From: Symbiodinium natans
Lineage: Eukaryota; Sar; Dinophyceae; Suessiales; Symbiodiniaceae
Direction: 5' to 3'
DNA length: 42,500 bases
Assembly (NCBI GenBank): GCA_905221605.1
Contig: CAJNDS010000120.1
Location: forward strand, 1 to 42,500
Shown piece after piece: positions 19,073-29,992 of the stretch (positions within the stretch are counted from its first letter, which is position 1; every line of letters starts with the position of its first letter). The notes under the pieces were generated by a model. That model worked only from the letters and a program-made list of their open reading frames with translations, did no database searches and was not told where the DNA came from. The position numbers and the translations under genes were made by a program.

Positions 19073-19354
19073 CCTTCTTTATGGATCTGTGCAAAAGGAG
19101 CAGGTACTTGGTTACGTCCTCGCTCCTGTGTACGCCCATCGAAGTCCTGGGCCAGCATTCGCGACAGGCAAGAACACGACACGCAAGCAAGGCATCCAGG
19201 AGCAACGCATGCGTTCCCAAAGGGGGGCTACTAAGGAAGCTTTGTGATTGCAAGGCGCCGGTTCTGGAAACCATCCGTGCAGGAGGCGCCGAGCCATGCA
19301 ACAGGAACTTGGCACGGGCACTGCAGGCTCTGCCTCAGGGCCCTCCAGCCAATG

Positions 19355-19834
19355 TTACCACAGCATCCTGCACAGGGCCCAGTAGCTCTCACAAACATTG
19401 TAGAAGTTGTAGTAGCCTTGCGGCGCCATGGACAGGATGCACGCCAAGCAAGCTGCCGGCGATTCGTAAGCAAGGCTGGAAGCCCAGGACACCATCCGCC
19501 AGAACTGCCAGCCCCTGATGTACAGGACTATCAGATGCTTCGTCGCATTCAGCGCCTTGTGCTTGCCAGAGCAGGGGTCAAACTTCGGGAGCAAGGTCTC
19601 CAAAGCTGCTTGGACCCGGCAGGCCACCTCGCGCCACAGGACCAGCCGAAGGCCGATGTCCAGCACCTCCACCGGCAGGCCGATGCAAATAGCCAAGCGG
19701 CCTAGGTTGCGATGCGCTTTCCCTACTACGTAGAGGGCCAGCACGCAGGCCACGATCAAGATCACGATCATGATGGCCGCAAGAATGATTAAGCATACCC
19801 ATACTGCTGCTACGCCTGCGCAAGCCAGCTCCAT
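19355..19834 (-). CDS. Distant member of the local membrane-protein family
   Basis: From ATG at 19834 the frame encodes 159 aa; the open frame runs up to 19927. It begins with a long hydrophobic segment (VWVCLIILAAIMIVILIVA). The C-terminal half aligns with residues about 246-312 of the 328-aa proteins without large gaps: LLPKFDP with LLKGLEP, LIVLYIRG with LLTLFVRG, SWASSLA with TFASGLA, and MAPQGYYNFYNV with MSAFSYFNYLAV. It ends in TAA after CRMLW, close to the position where the relatives end. It lacks the duplicated 3' flank repeat, which suggests an older split. Confidence 0.5.
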   Translation of the reverse strand: MELACAGVAAVWVCLIILAAIMIVILIVACVLALYVVGKAHRNLGRLAICIGLPVEVLDIGLRLVLWREVACRVQAALETLLPKFDPCSGKHKALNATKHLIVLYIRGWQFWRMVSWASSLAYESPAACLACILSMAPQGYYNFYNVCESYWALCRMLW

Positions 19835-19927
19835 GAACGGCTTGAAAGGCTCCCTACCTGTGTCCTGAAACCTGGGCCAAAACTGAACTGGCCAAGTTCG
19901 GCACGCATGCACAAGAGATCCAACCAA

Positions 19928-20544
19928 GGGCGCGTAGAATACATCTCACTGTGACAGAAGGATTTCCTGACTGCCCCCCCACCTTGATGCAAGCGAGCGC
20001 CTCACTCTGTCAGGAGACTTGCACGTCGCCATGGACAGTCACCTTTCATCAAAAGAAGCCGCATGAACTGCTTGGCGCATGGGGCTGGACAGCATGCTAT
20101 CAGCCAAGATCAACCAAGGAGAGGCTAAAGTAAACTGATGTACCTAAGGTTTCATGACTTCAGGAGGGTCACTGATGGACACACGTTGCCCAAGGGCTTG
20201 CGGACGTTTTTGGGTACTCCTCTCTTGGCAGAACCGCCTGCCAATTTGAGGTTGCGACATCCCTGTCTTGGATTGAACGCTAGCAACATGCTGCAGACAG
20301 TGCACACTTAAAACTGCGACAAGACGAATACAAAGCTCATAGCTGCACTCTATGGGGTTTCGAAGTGGTCTTTAGTTCAACAGGAAATACGGCGACGTGA
20401 CCTTGCAGGCAACGATAGTTAAGGAATGATATTACACCCGGGCCTCGCGGCATGCACAACAGCGACCGCTGAAACCTCAAACGTCCAATGCTGGCAGCAG
20501 CCCTTGCACGCCAGCTAAAATCGCAACAAGGGCAGGCCAGTCCG
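19928..20544. other. No recognisable gene
   Basis: Short frames only. It separates the diverged family members from duplication copy 2. Confidence 0.5.
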
Positions 20545-22690
20545 AGCATGCGGTGGAGACTCTCCAGCAAACACGGCGGCGGCGGCGTCACATCGTTCCG
20601 ACTACACAGCATCAAGACAGGTGAACACGAGCACGCGATGCGGAGGATGCCGAGCTTGGAGCCTGGGCCCCCACTGCAGCTCGCCGGGCTGCTCTGCGTG
20701 TCGTCCCACGAAGTCCTGCCAGCAGGAAAGCACGTTGGTTGCCAGCAGCAACTTGGCGGAGGCATGTCTGCAATGCTGCAAGCCCTAAGCCCTGCAGGGA
20801 GATGCCATCTTCGCGTAGCTTTGCGGCGCTTTGCGCCATGCTGTTGCGAGTCCAAGAGAGATGCCGGAGATGGGCGCCAGTGCCGCTGTACAAGGCGTTT
20901 ACATGGCACGCGACCCAGGTCTGGAAAGGGGCATGTACAGGCTTTATCGTTTCGGTCGCGGCTGCACGCTGTTTATCGCGCAGGACCACGACATGTGGGT
21001 CTTTTATGTGGCTGTAAACATCAGGGAACGTAGAGGCCTCCTGCAGAATCTTACACAGGAGGCTCGGGAGGCCCACGTTGGGACACAAGGGCGCAAGAGC
21101 TCTTCACATCACGTGCGTGATTTATGGCACGTGTCTGCATTGAGAGCTTCAAGGCCCAGATCCAAAGCTGCCTCCAGAACGAACCTCGGCTCCCCGCAAC
21201 ATGTGCACACAGCTTCTATAGAACCGAACGCTGGCATCCCCTTATCGACCCAAATCCTCCAAGGAGCAAAAATGAGCAGATTTCACGGAGCCGCTCCTCG
21301 AAGAATCCTGTGGAGCTGGCAGGCGCCCTTCCAGACGGCCAGGTAATTGAAGTAGCTGAACGCGGACATGCCGAGGGCGTAGGCCGGCAGGATGCCAAAG
21401 GATTGGCCGTGCACCACGGCAAGGCCAGAGGCGAAGGTATACGGCCACTTCGCCCCGCGGACGAAGAGGGTGAGCAGGGAGGACGCCCCAGAGATCGTCT
21501 TGTACTTGATGGCGTTGGGCTCCAGTCCCTTCAGCAAGATCTCCGCCAACATGCCGGCGATGCCCTCAGCCTCGAGCCACCAGACCATGTCCTTGTAGAG
21601 GCCATTCTCGGCCAGGCCAGCCAAGTTCAAGGGGATCAGGAGGGTCAGCGAGAGAGAGTGATGGAAGAGCAGATGCTTCTTCAAGAAGTCCCAAGTGCAC
21701 GGGGTGCGGCCGAGCCAGGGAATTGGGTTGAAACCGCTCATGCGGAGGGCGTGGATCAGCAGGTCGGCGGCATCGTGGCCCACCTGGCACAGGGCGGCAT
21801 GCTGGAACAGCACTGCCGCCTCGTAGAAGTAGGAGGCTGTAACGAGGCCCAAGACCAGGATGTGTTGAATGATGATGATGAGCCACCGGAAGAGGAAGGC
21901 TTCTGTGCTCGCAGCCTGGGGAGGAAAGCCGAGCCGAGCCAGGGCCCTCTGCCACTGCTCTCCTGAGCGGGCCATGTACCCTGGCACCAGTCGCCACGGT
22001 GAGAAGAGCCCCTGGCACCCGAAGGCCACGTAGAAGACAAAGGCCCACAGCCCGGCCACACGAAGCTGGCCGGTCAGGCTCTGCAAGGGCTCAGCCAGCC
22101 AGGACCCCAGTACGGCCGCCAGCGCTTGAAGCGCGAAGGCTGGAGGCCATGAGAGGGCCACGATCAGCACGAGCATCACCATCACCACGAGCATCACCAT
22201 CACCAGACACAAGACATATAGGGCCAGCACTGCCAACAACAAGGCTGAAAATACCACGCAATCCCATGTCAATGTCAAGACCTCCATGGCCCGAGGAATG
22301 CCTCAGATACAGGGTGCTGCACAGGACAAGCTCCTTCGCTGCTCCGGCCGAAATGCTGAGCCCTTCAGCCATCAGAGCAGCTCTTAGGATTGAAGCCTTA
22401 AGTGTGCACATTGTCCAGACAGAAGCATAGGCATTGGTCCTTTTTCTTGACCCAGCCAAAACCGGAAGCGAGGCTCTTCCTGCAGAAGGAGCGAAAGCAG
22501 CAGGAGCGAAAGCACGTAAAAGAGGAGAAAGGGCCCGAAAAGTATAGAGGAACTAGTTTTTAAAGACCATGTCCCGATACGTGAACTACATAACCATCTT
22601 TGCCCGAATACCCTAAACCCTAAAAACCCTAGCCCTGATGCCCCTAGAGCTGTCTATGCCCTGAACAGATGTTTCTTCGGCGCTGTCATA
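20545..22690 (-). repeat. Segmental duplication, copy 2
   Basis: Contains the flank repeat (about 20600-21045), the membrane-protein gene and its leader, and then the telomere-like stretch shared with copy 1 up to about 22690. The offset to copy 3 is a constant 2707 bp through the gene's 3' two thirds. Confidence 0.9.
21283..22287 (-). CDS. Multi-pass membrane protein, local paralogue family, copy 2 (334 aa)
   Basis: ATG at 22287 to TGA at 21283, no introns. It is six residues longer than copies 1 and 3 because an 18-bp CATCACCATCAC-type block is duplicated near 22170-22205, turning MVMLV into MVMLVVMVMLV in the first hydrophobic segment. The first 25 residues differ from the other copies (TWDCVVF for VGESVVC, YVLC for CGWC), while the C-terminal two thirds are practically identical to copy 3. 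The membrane layout is as in copy 1. The 3' side is followed by the full flank repeat. Function unknown. Confidence 0.75.
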   Translation of the reverse strand: MEVLTLTWDCVVFSALLLAVLALYVLCLVMVMLVVMVMLVLIVALSWPPAFALQALAAVLGSWLAEPLQSLTGQLRVAGLWAFVFYVAFGCQGLFSPWRLVPGYMARSGEQWQRALARLGFPPQAASTEAFLFRWLIIIIQHILVLGLVTASYFYEAAVLFQHAALCQVGHDAADLLIHALRMSGFNPIPWLGRTPCTWDFLKKHLLFHHSLSLTLLIPLNLAGLAENGLYKDMVWWLEAEGIAGMLAEILLKGLEPNAIKYKTISGASSLLTLFVRGAKWPYTFASGLAVVHGQSFGILPAYALGMSAFSYFNYLAVWKGACQLHRILRGAAP

Positions 22691-23165
22691 CGCATGACTG
22701 ACTTTGAAAGCCCTAAAGCCCGAAACTCTAAACTCTAAGCCTGTGTTCTCTTCGGGACCAGTACTGGCCCCAACCCAGCAGGTTCTCGGGACCCCTCGCC
22801 GCAGTGTGCCCAGGGATCAGGGGCGCTCTGGCCTAAACACTCCCAACAACACACCAAGGACCCTGGCCCCGCCTGAGACCCCTGGGACCTGAGCCCACGC
22901 CTCTGAAGAAACCCTGGGACCCTCTTACAACCCCCCTGAGAGGAGACCCCCTGGAACAGAAGAAGTTTTTGGAAGTGGGCTGTTGGCTTGAGTTTAAGCC
23001 TAAACCCCAAAAGGAACAGGTTTTGGGTGGCCGCGCCTTTTTCCTGGACATTTGCACAGTATGTTGTGTTTGCTCTTGCTGGACTGGATCTTTCGCTGCA
23101 GCAGCACACACACACACACACACACAACTCGCCTTCCATACGTGCTGTCAGCTGCAGCGCAAGAC
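22691..23165. other. Spacer between copies 2 and 3
   Basis: No gene seen. Contains an (AC)11 microsatellite at 23105-23126. Confidence 0.6.
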
Positions 23166-25228
23166 TGCAGCGCCAAGGTGTGAGCACTCTGCGGAATGCA
23201 AAAGAATTGGACTCGGGAACCTCATACATCTATCTGAACGCTGAGGATACACAATCAGAACGGACAATCCAAGGATTCGGTTGGAAACTCTCTAGGAAAC
23301 ACGGCAGCGAAATCCGTACCGACTACGCAGCATCAAGACAGCGATGCAGAGGACGCCGAGCTTGGAGCCTGGGCCCCCACTGCAGCTCGCCGGGCTGCTC
23401 TGCGTGTCGTCCCCACGAAGTCCTGCCAGCAGGAAAGCACGTTGGTTGCCAGCAGCCACTTGGCGGAGGCATGTCTGCAATGCTGCAAGCCCTAAGCCCT
23501 GCAGGGAGATGCCATCTTCGCGTAACTTTGCGGCGCTTTGCGCCATGCTGTTGCGAGTCCAAGAGAGATGCCGGAGATGGGCGCCAGTGCCGCTGTACAA
23601 GGCGTTTACATGGCACGCGACCCAGGTCTGGAAAGGGGCATGTACAGGCTTTATCGTTTCGGTCGCGGCTGCACTCTGTTTATCGCGCAGGACCACGACA
23701 TGTGGGTCTTTTATGTGGCTGTAAACATCAGGGAACGTAGAGGCCTCCTGCAGAATCTTACACAGGAGGCTCGGGAGGCCCACGTTGGGACACAAGGGCG
23801 CAAGAGCTCTTCACATCACGTGCGTGATTTATGGCACGTGTCTGCATTGAGAGCTTCAAGGCCCAGATCCAAAGCTGCCTCCAGAACGAACCTCGGCTCC
23901 CCGCAACATGTGCACACAGCTTCTATAGAACCGAACGCTGGCATCCCCTTATCGACCCGAATCCTCCAAGGAGCAAAAATGAGCAGATTTCACGGAGCCG
24001 CTCCTCGAAGAATCCTGTGGAGCTGGCAGGCGCCCTTCCAGACGGCCAGGTAATTGAAGTAGCTGAACGCGGACATGCCGAGGGCGTAGGCCGGCAGGAT
24101 GCCAAAGGATTGGCCGTGCACCACGGCAAGGCCAGAAGCGAAGGTATACGGCCACTTCGCCCCGCGGACGAAGAGGGTGAGCAGGGAGGACGCCCCAGAG
24201 ATCGTCTTGTACTTGATGGCGTTGGGCTCCAGTCCCTTCAGCAAGATCTCCGCCAACATGCCGGCGATGCCCTCAGCCTCGAGCCACCAGACCATGTCCT
24301 TGTAGAGGCCATTCTCGGCCAGGCCAGCCAAGTTCAAGGGGATCAGGAGGGTCAGCGAGAGAGAGTGATGGAAGAGCAGATGCTTCTTCAAGAAGTCCCA
24401 AGTGCACGGGGTGCGGCCGAGCCAGGGAATTGGGTTGAAACCGCTCATGCGGAGGGCGTGGATCAGCAGGTCGGCGGCATCGTGGCCCACCTGGCACAGG
24501 GCGGCATGCTGGAACAGCACTGCCGCCTCGTAGAAGTAGGAGGCTGTAACGAGGCCCAAGACCAGGATGTGTTGAATGATGATGATGAGCCACCGGAAGA
24601 GGAAGGCTTCTGTGCTCGCAGCCTGGGGAGGAAAGCCGAGCCGAGCCAGGGCCCTCTGCCACTGCTCTCCTGAGCGGGCCATGTACCCTGGCACCAGTCG
24701 CCACGGTGAGAAGAGCCCCTGGCACCCGAAGGCCACGTAGAAGACAAAGGCCCACAGCCCGGCCACACGAAGCTGGCCGGGCAGGCTCTGCAAGGGCTCC
24801 GCCAGCCAGGACCCCAGTACGAGCGCCAGCGCTTGAAGCGCGAAGGCTGGAAGCCATGAGAGGGCCACGATCAGCACGAGCATCACCATCACCAGACACC
24901 AGCCACACAGGGCCAGCACTGCCAACAACAAGGCTGAGCATACCACGCTCTCCCCCACCAATGTCAAGACCTCCATGGCCCAAGGAATGCCTCAGATACA
25001 GGGTGCTGCACAGGACAAGCTCCTTCGCTGCTCCGGCCGAAATGCTGAGCCCTTCAGCCATCAGCGCAGCTCTTAGGATTGAAGCCTTAAGTGTGCACAT
25101 TGTCCAGACAGAAGACAAAAGCATGGGCACAGGTCCTTTTTGACCCAGCTCCTCCTGCAGCAGGAGCGGAAGCACGTAAACGAGGAGAAAGGGCCGGAAA
25201 ACTAGCTTTTTAAAGACCATGTCCCGAT
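23166..25228 (-). repeat. Segmental duplication, copy 3
   Basis: Includes the extra upstream stretch shared with 17178-17282, the flank repeat, the gene and its leader through a GACCATGTCCCGAT motif at about 25217 that is also present 5' of copy 2 (22567). Beyond that it diverges from copy 2. Confidence 0.9.
23990..24976 (-). CDS. Multi-pass membrane protein, local paralogue family, copy 3 (328 aa)
   Basis: ATG at 24976 to TGA at 23990, no introns. The N-terminal segment matches copy 1 (VGESVVC, CGWC) and the remainder matches copy 2 (QAAS, HALRMSG, VWKGAC), so the gene is a mosaic of the two. Private changes include SLPGQ for SLTGQ and ALALVLG for ALAAVLG. Hydrophobic segments and the conserved C-terminal motif are intact. 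A leader uORF runs into the gene in another frame. Confidence 0.75.
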   Translation of the reverse strand: MEVLTLVGESVVCSALLLAVLALCGWCLVMVMLVLIVALSWLPAFALQALALVLGSWLAEPLQSLPGQLRVAGLWAFVFYVAFGCQGLFSPWRLVPGYMARSGEQWQRALARLGFPPQAASTEAFLFRWLIIIIQHILVLGLVTASYFYEAAVLFQHAALCQVGHDAADLLIHALRMSGFNPIPWLGRTPCTWDFLKKHLLFHHSLSLTLLIPLNLAGLAENGLYKDMVWWLEAEGIAGMLAEILLKGLEPNAIKYKTISGASSLLTLFVRGAKWPYTFASGLAVVHGQSFGILPAYALGMSAFSYFNYLAVWKGACQLHRILRGAAP

Positions 25229-27248
<2,020 letters not shown>

Positions 27249-27723
27249 ATCTTGGGCAGAGAGATGGGCACCCACGTTGTCTCCGCCCGAAGGTTGAGAC
27301 GCAAGTGGGGCGCAGGGCTCCGAAAACGTCATGGCCCCACGCAAAGCCGGCAAGCAAGCAAGCAAGGCAAAGGCAGCAGATAGATTCTGCACACATGGTG
27401 ATGAGCGTTGAGCGCCAATCCAAGCGCAAACGGCAAGAAAACAGAAAGCACATCTTCTCTGTTTTGTCCCCGCAGCTTCGCGTGGCCGTTTGATAGGCCC
27501 GTCCCGGGAGCCACCACACACGGAGGAGTGAGCTGCCGAGGTGGTCCAGGAGACCAGTGGGACGAAGAAGGAAGCGGGATCAAGGATCCGGCACAGCCAC
27601 AGGTCCAGATGGCAGTACCTCTTCGTGCTGAGCAGATGCTCGTACACGAGACGTAGAGATTGCTTCCTGAAGGCGATCATTTTAGATCCCTCGTAGACAA
27701 ACTTGGAGTGGCCGTTGCGGAAC

Positions 27724-28226
27724 TCACTCGGGCGATGAGACTTGCGGTAGCCCAATATCGGCCGCGCAGTCACCGTTGACGGTGGGGCAGATTTCCTGCA
27801 CTGAGCTGAAGGCTAAGCGGGCCGTGCACTCCAGGTAGACGACACAGCGAATGTGTGAGAACTGCAGGAGCGCTTGTTGCACTCTGGGGAGCCAGCGGTA
27901 GCGGAAACTGTACATGCAGATTTCCGTGTGCCCCAGCTGGCGGCGACCATCCTTGTGTCCAAACTCAAAACCATGTTTGACGAGGATCGTGTCCGCGACG
28001 GCACCAGCATCTATCAGTTGTGCCCGGAGGGTTCTTGCATGATGCTTGTTGGATAGGTTGGACAATACCACCCACAGGATGTTAGCCACTGCTATGGGCC
28101 CTGCCTGCAAGTCGAGAGATGGAGGCTTGAAATGCTGCTTCTCGCATTTGAACTTGGTGACCCTGGCGCACTCGGCGTTCTTGCAGGTGTAACGTCTGCC
28201 GCAGGCACAAGTGAAGTCTTTGACCA
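27724..28226 (-). CDS. Small Cys-rich protein, unrecognised, downstream of the LINE
   Basis: From ATG at 28226, in a good GCCATGG context, the frame encodes 167 aa. A compact Cys-rich segment follows at once: FTCACGRRYTC, then NAEC, then KFKCEKQHF. The CxC, C, C and C/H pattern suggests a small zinc-binding fold. The rest includes a hydrophobic stretch (AVANILWVVLSNL) and a mixed C-terminal part. The open frame extends upstream to 28347 through a repeated sequence. It may be a cellular gene or the last part of the adjacent LINE, whose third ORF is also Cys-rich. Confidence 0.4.
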
Positions 28227-28251
28227 TGGCCAGGGGCACACTCGGGAAGTG

Positions 28252-28527
28252 GAGGCCAGTAGTCCGTAACAAAATGGTGCTTCTCTGCACTGTGGATCCG
28301 GGTGGGAACAAACATCGGGGGGGGGGGCATGAAGTCTGAGCCAACATGGCGCTTGTATTCTGCAGGGGCGGCCAGCGGTCTACAACACAATGGTGCTTTT
28401 TTACTGGGAGGGAGGCTGCAGGGGGGGGGGGGGCCGGGGCGGATGTCCACTACCGAATTTGTTTCTCTGGCTTGGGGCCAAGAGCGGTCTCAACAAGGGC
28501 CTGTAGTCCGTAACAAAATGGTGCTTC
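28252..28527 (-). repeat. Threefold repeat of a CACCATTTTGTTACGG-type motif
   Basis: On the minus strand the block AGCACCATTTTGTTACGG, followed by ACTACNGGCC, occurs at about 28522-28495 and 28280-28252; a diverged version with CACCATTGTGTTGTAG lies at about 28397-28368. A related CCCATTTTGTTACGGGG lies at about 35723-35705, 5' of the LINE main ORF. Two G/C homopolymers (28318-28328 and 28421-28432) lie between the copies. Confidence 0.8.
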
Positions 28528-28664
28528 TCCGTACGGGGGGGCTCGTAGCTGTAGCCTGGCGCCTCTTATCGAGTCTGAAGTAGGTATGCAATGGTGTAAC
28601 TCTGGGCTGTGGGCCAGGAGGACATCTCATCCTGCGCGCAGCACTGCTTTTCTTATGGCTGCGA

Positions 28665-29992
28665 CTACGTCTCCGGTCGCAGGCGGAAGTGCAGGACACC
28701 ATGTAGGCAGCATTGTTGCGCGGCCTCACGCCGGCACCAGTAATCGAGGGCAGCCCGGAGGAGGGGGTCGGGAGTTTCCACGCCTGTAAAGTGCGCCCGC
28801 GCCTCGCTCAAGATGATGCGGTAGGCGGTCCAGCCGAGCGTCAAGTGGCGGAGACACCAGCGACGCACCCGCTGTCTGTTCCCTGTGTTAGCCAGGAAGG
28901 TGTTGGCTCCCGCGCCTGGGCACACCGCATTGGCAGCCGCTTGTAGGTGGTCTAGCAAACCCGGCTCGGTAGCTGGTGCAGCAGGAGGGCGCGGCATGTT
29001 TAGTATCGCCTCTCGCAGGACCCAAACGCAGTCCGGGCACAGTGTAGGAGCTCCGACCGCGGAGGAGGCGTACAGGGGGTTGGCTCCGCGGTTCCATGTG
29101 CAAGTCCTGATCTCGTGTATCATTTGACCACAGTTCCGGCAGGGAATACGCTGCTTGGGTTTTGCACCAAAGACATGCACGTGGGAGGGGAGCCCTGGGC
29201 AGCTGAATTCCCCGCAGGTCCAGCAGCCAGCGATTGCAAGGGGCGGTTCTGTATCACAATGACAAAGGGTGTGCAATGCAGAGTACAGGTCTGTGAGCGA
29301 TGGCCAGACGCCACCCCAAGAGATGTGGCCGGATGTTGTAACGGGAACGCCGGCTGAGGCCATGCGTAGCACAGCACGCTCTTCAGAGAGCCGGCACGCC
29401 GGAACTTCGGCACGTAATCGAGCAAGAAGAACTGACGGGCTGGGCGCCTTCCATCGGAGTTCTCGTAGGGTCTGTTGAGCATTGTCGGAAGCTATCCAGC
29501 CATCCAGCACTGTGGGCGCGCGTTGATCTGCGGCCCCAGGGGGAGGTGCGGGCGGGATCTGAACAGGCAGCAGCTGCTGCTCCGCAATAAGTTGGAGCTC
29601 CTTCCAAGATTTGATGCGCTTGGCGCATTCGGCTCGAAGACGACGCAATCCGAGGAGTAGCAAGGTGACTACCTTCAGCGCGGGCTCCACCTTACGCTGT
29701 AACGTGGGGGCGGCGTCTGCTTCCGAATTGGCGAGGTCTGGCTGTCTCCATACGGCAAAGTCTTCGGGGGGAATGGTGGGAGGGTGGGAGTGGGCAGAAC
29801 TGCTCTGTAGCCCATGTCCCAGGCATGCTCATGCGACACGGCTGCAGCACTATGGCCACCAGTGTCCTGACTGAGGAGGGCGTGGCGAGCCGGGAGCTCA
29901 ACCATCCACCGCCAGGCTGCCAATATGGGCCATCGGTCCAGGTCCTCGGCAGACGGCGGGGGTATCAAGTGCCTGTGCATTTGTCTCGCCAT
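28665..29992 (-). CDS. LINE third ORF, Cys-rich, with one frameshift
   Basis: ATG at 29992 overlaps the end of the main ORF by 28 nt (TGA at 29965). The frame reads PPSAEDLDRW and continues to a G6/C6 homopolymer at 29766-29771. There coding appears to switch to the frame that ends at 28665; reading back from VEPALKVVTL, that frame is open through PEDFAVWRQPDL right up to the homopolymer. The protein has helical, K/R-rich and Pro-rich parts and then Cys pairs: CWTC, EFSC, CRNCGQMIHEIRTC and LCPDC, likely zinc-binding. The homopolymer switch could be a sequencing error or a real frameshift. Function unknown; probably an element-encoded nucleic-acid-binding protein. Confidence 0.5.
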
